From: a bacterium
GTDB taxonomy: Bacteria; Arandabacterota; Arandabacteria; Arandabacterales; JALGWA01
Direction of reading: 5' to 3'
DNA: 6,045 bases
Assembly: GCA_025774425.1 (NCBI GenBank)
Contig: JALGWA010000100.1
Coordinates: 1-6,045 of the forward strand
A program made the position numbers and the translations under genes. This document shows, piece by piece, positions 5,719-6,045 of the stretch. The notes beneath the pieces are model-generated. The model searched no databases. It was not told where the DNA came from and was given only the letters and a program-made list of their open reading frames with translations. Position 1 is the stretch's first letter; each line of letters opens with the position of its first letter.

Positions 5719-5941
5719 ACCGACTACCGTGCCTTGCGCCGCCCTCGGCGATCAGGACTGCGATCGAACATCCGTCATCGAGAGCCGGTCCCGTTGTCGT
5801 TTCGGTGAGAGGGCGACGGCCCCGTTGGGCTTCGCGGTGGCTTTTGCTGAGGGCTGGAGTCCGCACCCTCCTTCCCGTGAGCGCCGTCCCCGGGGGTATT
5901 GGCGGCCGCCGTCTTGCGCCTCATCTCCTTCTCCCGGGGGC

Positions 5942-5964
5942 CCGGCGGGCGCATGCCGGCGGGC
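5942..5964 (+). repeat. GC-rich 9-bp direct repeat, period 14
   Basis: CCGGCGGGC occurs at 5942-5950 and 5956-5964. The surrounding bases are nearly all G and C with partial dyad symmetry (GCCCG-G-CGGGC type arms), so the segment could form a hairpin on either strand. No T run follows on either side, so it is not a clear terminator. Confidence 0.5.
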
Positions 5965-5992
5965 TATCTTCTCTCCCCCGCCTGGCTTCCGT

Positions 5993-6012
5993 TTTTCCAC
6001 AATTTTTCCACA
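5993..6012 (+). promoter_or_regulatory. Two DnaA-box matches in direct repeat, 11 bp apart
   Basis: TTTTCCACA occurs at 5993-6001 and 6004-6012, each fitting the relaxed DnaA-box definition TTWTNCACA and differing from the strongest form TTATCCACA at one base. The full repeat is TTTTTCCACA twice, one helical turn apart, so two DnaA molecules could bind the same DNA face. Such pairs occur at origins and at DnaA-regulated promoters. Only two boxes are visible, no AT-rich unwinding region is in the window, and the sequence is cut off 33 bases later. Confidence 0.45.
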
Positions 6013-6045
6013 GCACGTTTACCACCCGGCGTCTCGCCCCACAGG

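Larger units (their letters stand above)
5577..6045. other. Gene-free region upstream of the methyltransferase
   Basis: These 469 bases hold no convincing gene. Two overlapping minus-strand frames (6000-5752 from a GTG, 5924-5775 from an ATG) would encode proteins rich in Gly, Pro, Ser and Arg that match no family I recognise, and look like noise in GC-rich DNA. The region does hold the methyltransferase -10 box, a GC-rich 9-bp direct repeat (5942-5964) and two DnaA-box matches (5993-6012). The gene whose end or start lies beyond 6045 cannot be seen. Confidence 0.55.

Noticed and set aside
5752..6000. Minus-strand 82-codon frame starting with GTG inside a DnaA-box repeat
   Set aside because: The composition is biased and family-less, a second open frame overlaps it, and there is no clear ribosome site at proper spacing.

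Overview
The window is a stretch of GC-rich bacterial chromosome. The GyrA sequence best resembles the type I associate with Planctomycetota and neighbouring phyla, with wording such as [36 protein letters not shown] and a QRHGGKG GyrA box. The RHS fragment at the left edge (Y-VGPSR ... YDG-ARITS) has the same flavour. This phylum call is an impression from remembered family sequences; no search was run.

Layout, left to right. Positions 1 to about 560 hold plus-strand debris: the end of an RHS/YD-repeat protein (3-191), a 65-residue piece resembling the N-terminus of an IS256-type transposase (269-466), and two small tandem-repeat tracts. From about 570 to the right edge every convincing feature is on the minus strand. 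In transcription order (right to left) these are a SAM-dependent methyltransferase (5576-4779), a class II aldolase-family enzyme (4549-3887), gyrA (3540-979), tRNA-Lys(UUU), tRNA-Glu(UUC) and a strong intrinsic terminator (570-615). A plausible promoter sits just upstream of tRNA-Lys. A consensus-like promoter lies before gyrA, and a perfect TATAAT hexamer lies before the methyltransferase. The genes are 229 and 346 bases apart, so they look like separate transcription units facing the same way, not one tight operon. The last 469 bases carry no convincing gene but include two DnaA-box matches spaced 11 bp apart.

GyrA is the DNA-cleaving and wrapping subunit of gyrase. Its partner gyrB is not in the window. 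The two tRNAs form a small unit with its own promoter and terminator. The aldolase and methyltransferase show no functional link to gyrA or to each other.

I did not find a convincing undescribed system. The points most worth a second look are non-canonical residues at both main quinolone-determining positions of GyrA, the paired DnaA boxes at the right edge, and the mobile-element debris and tandem repeats directly 3' of tRNA-Glu.
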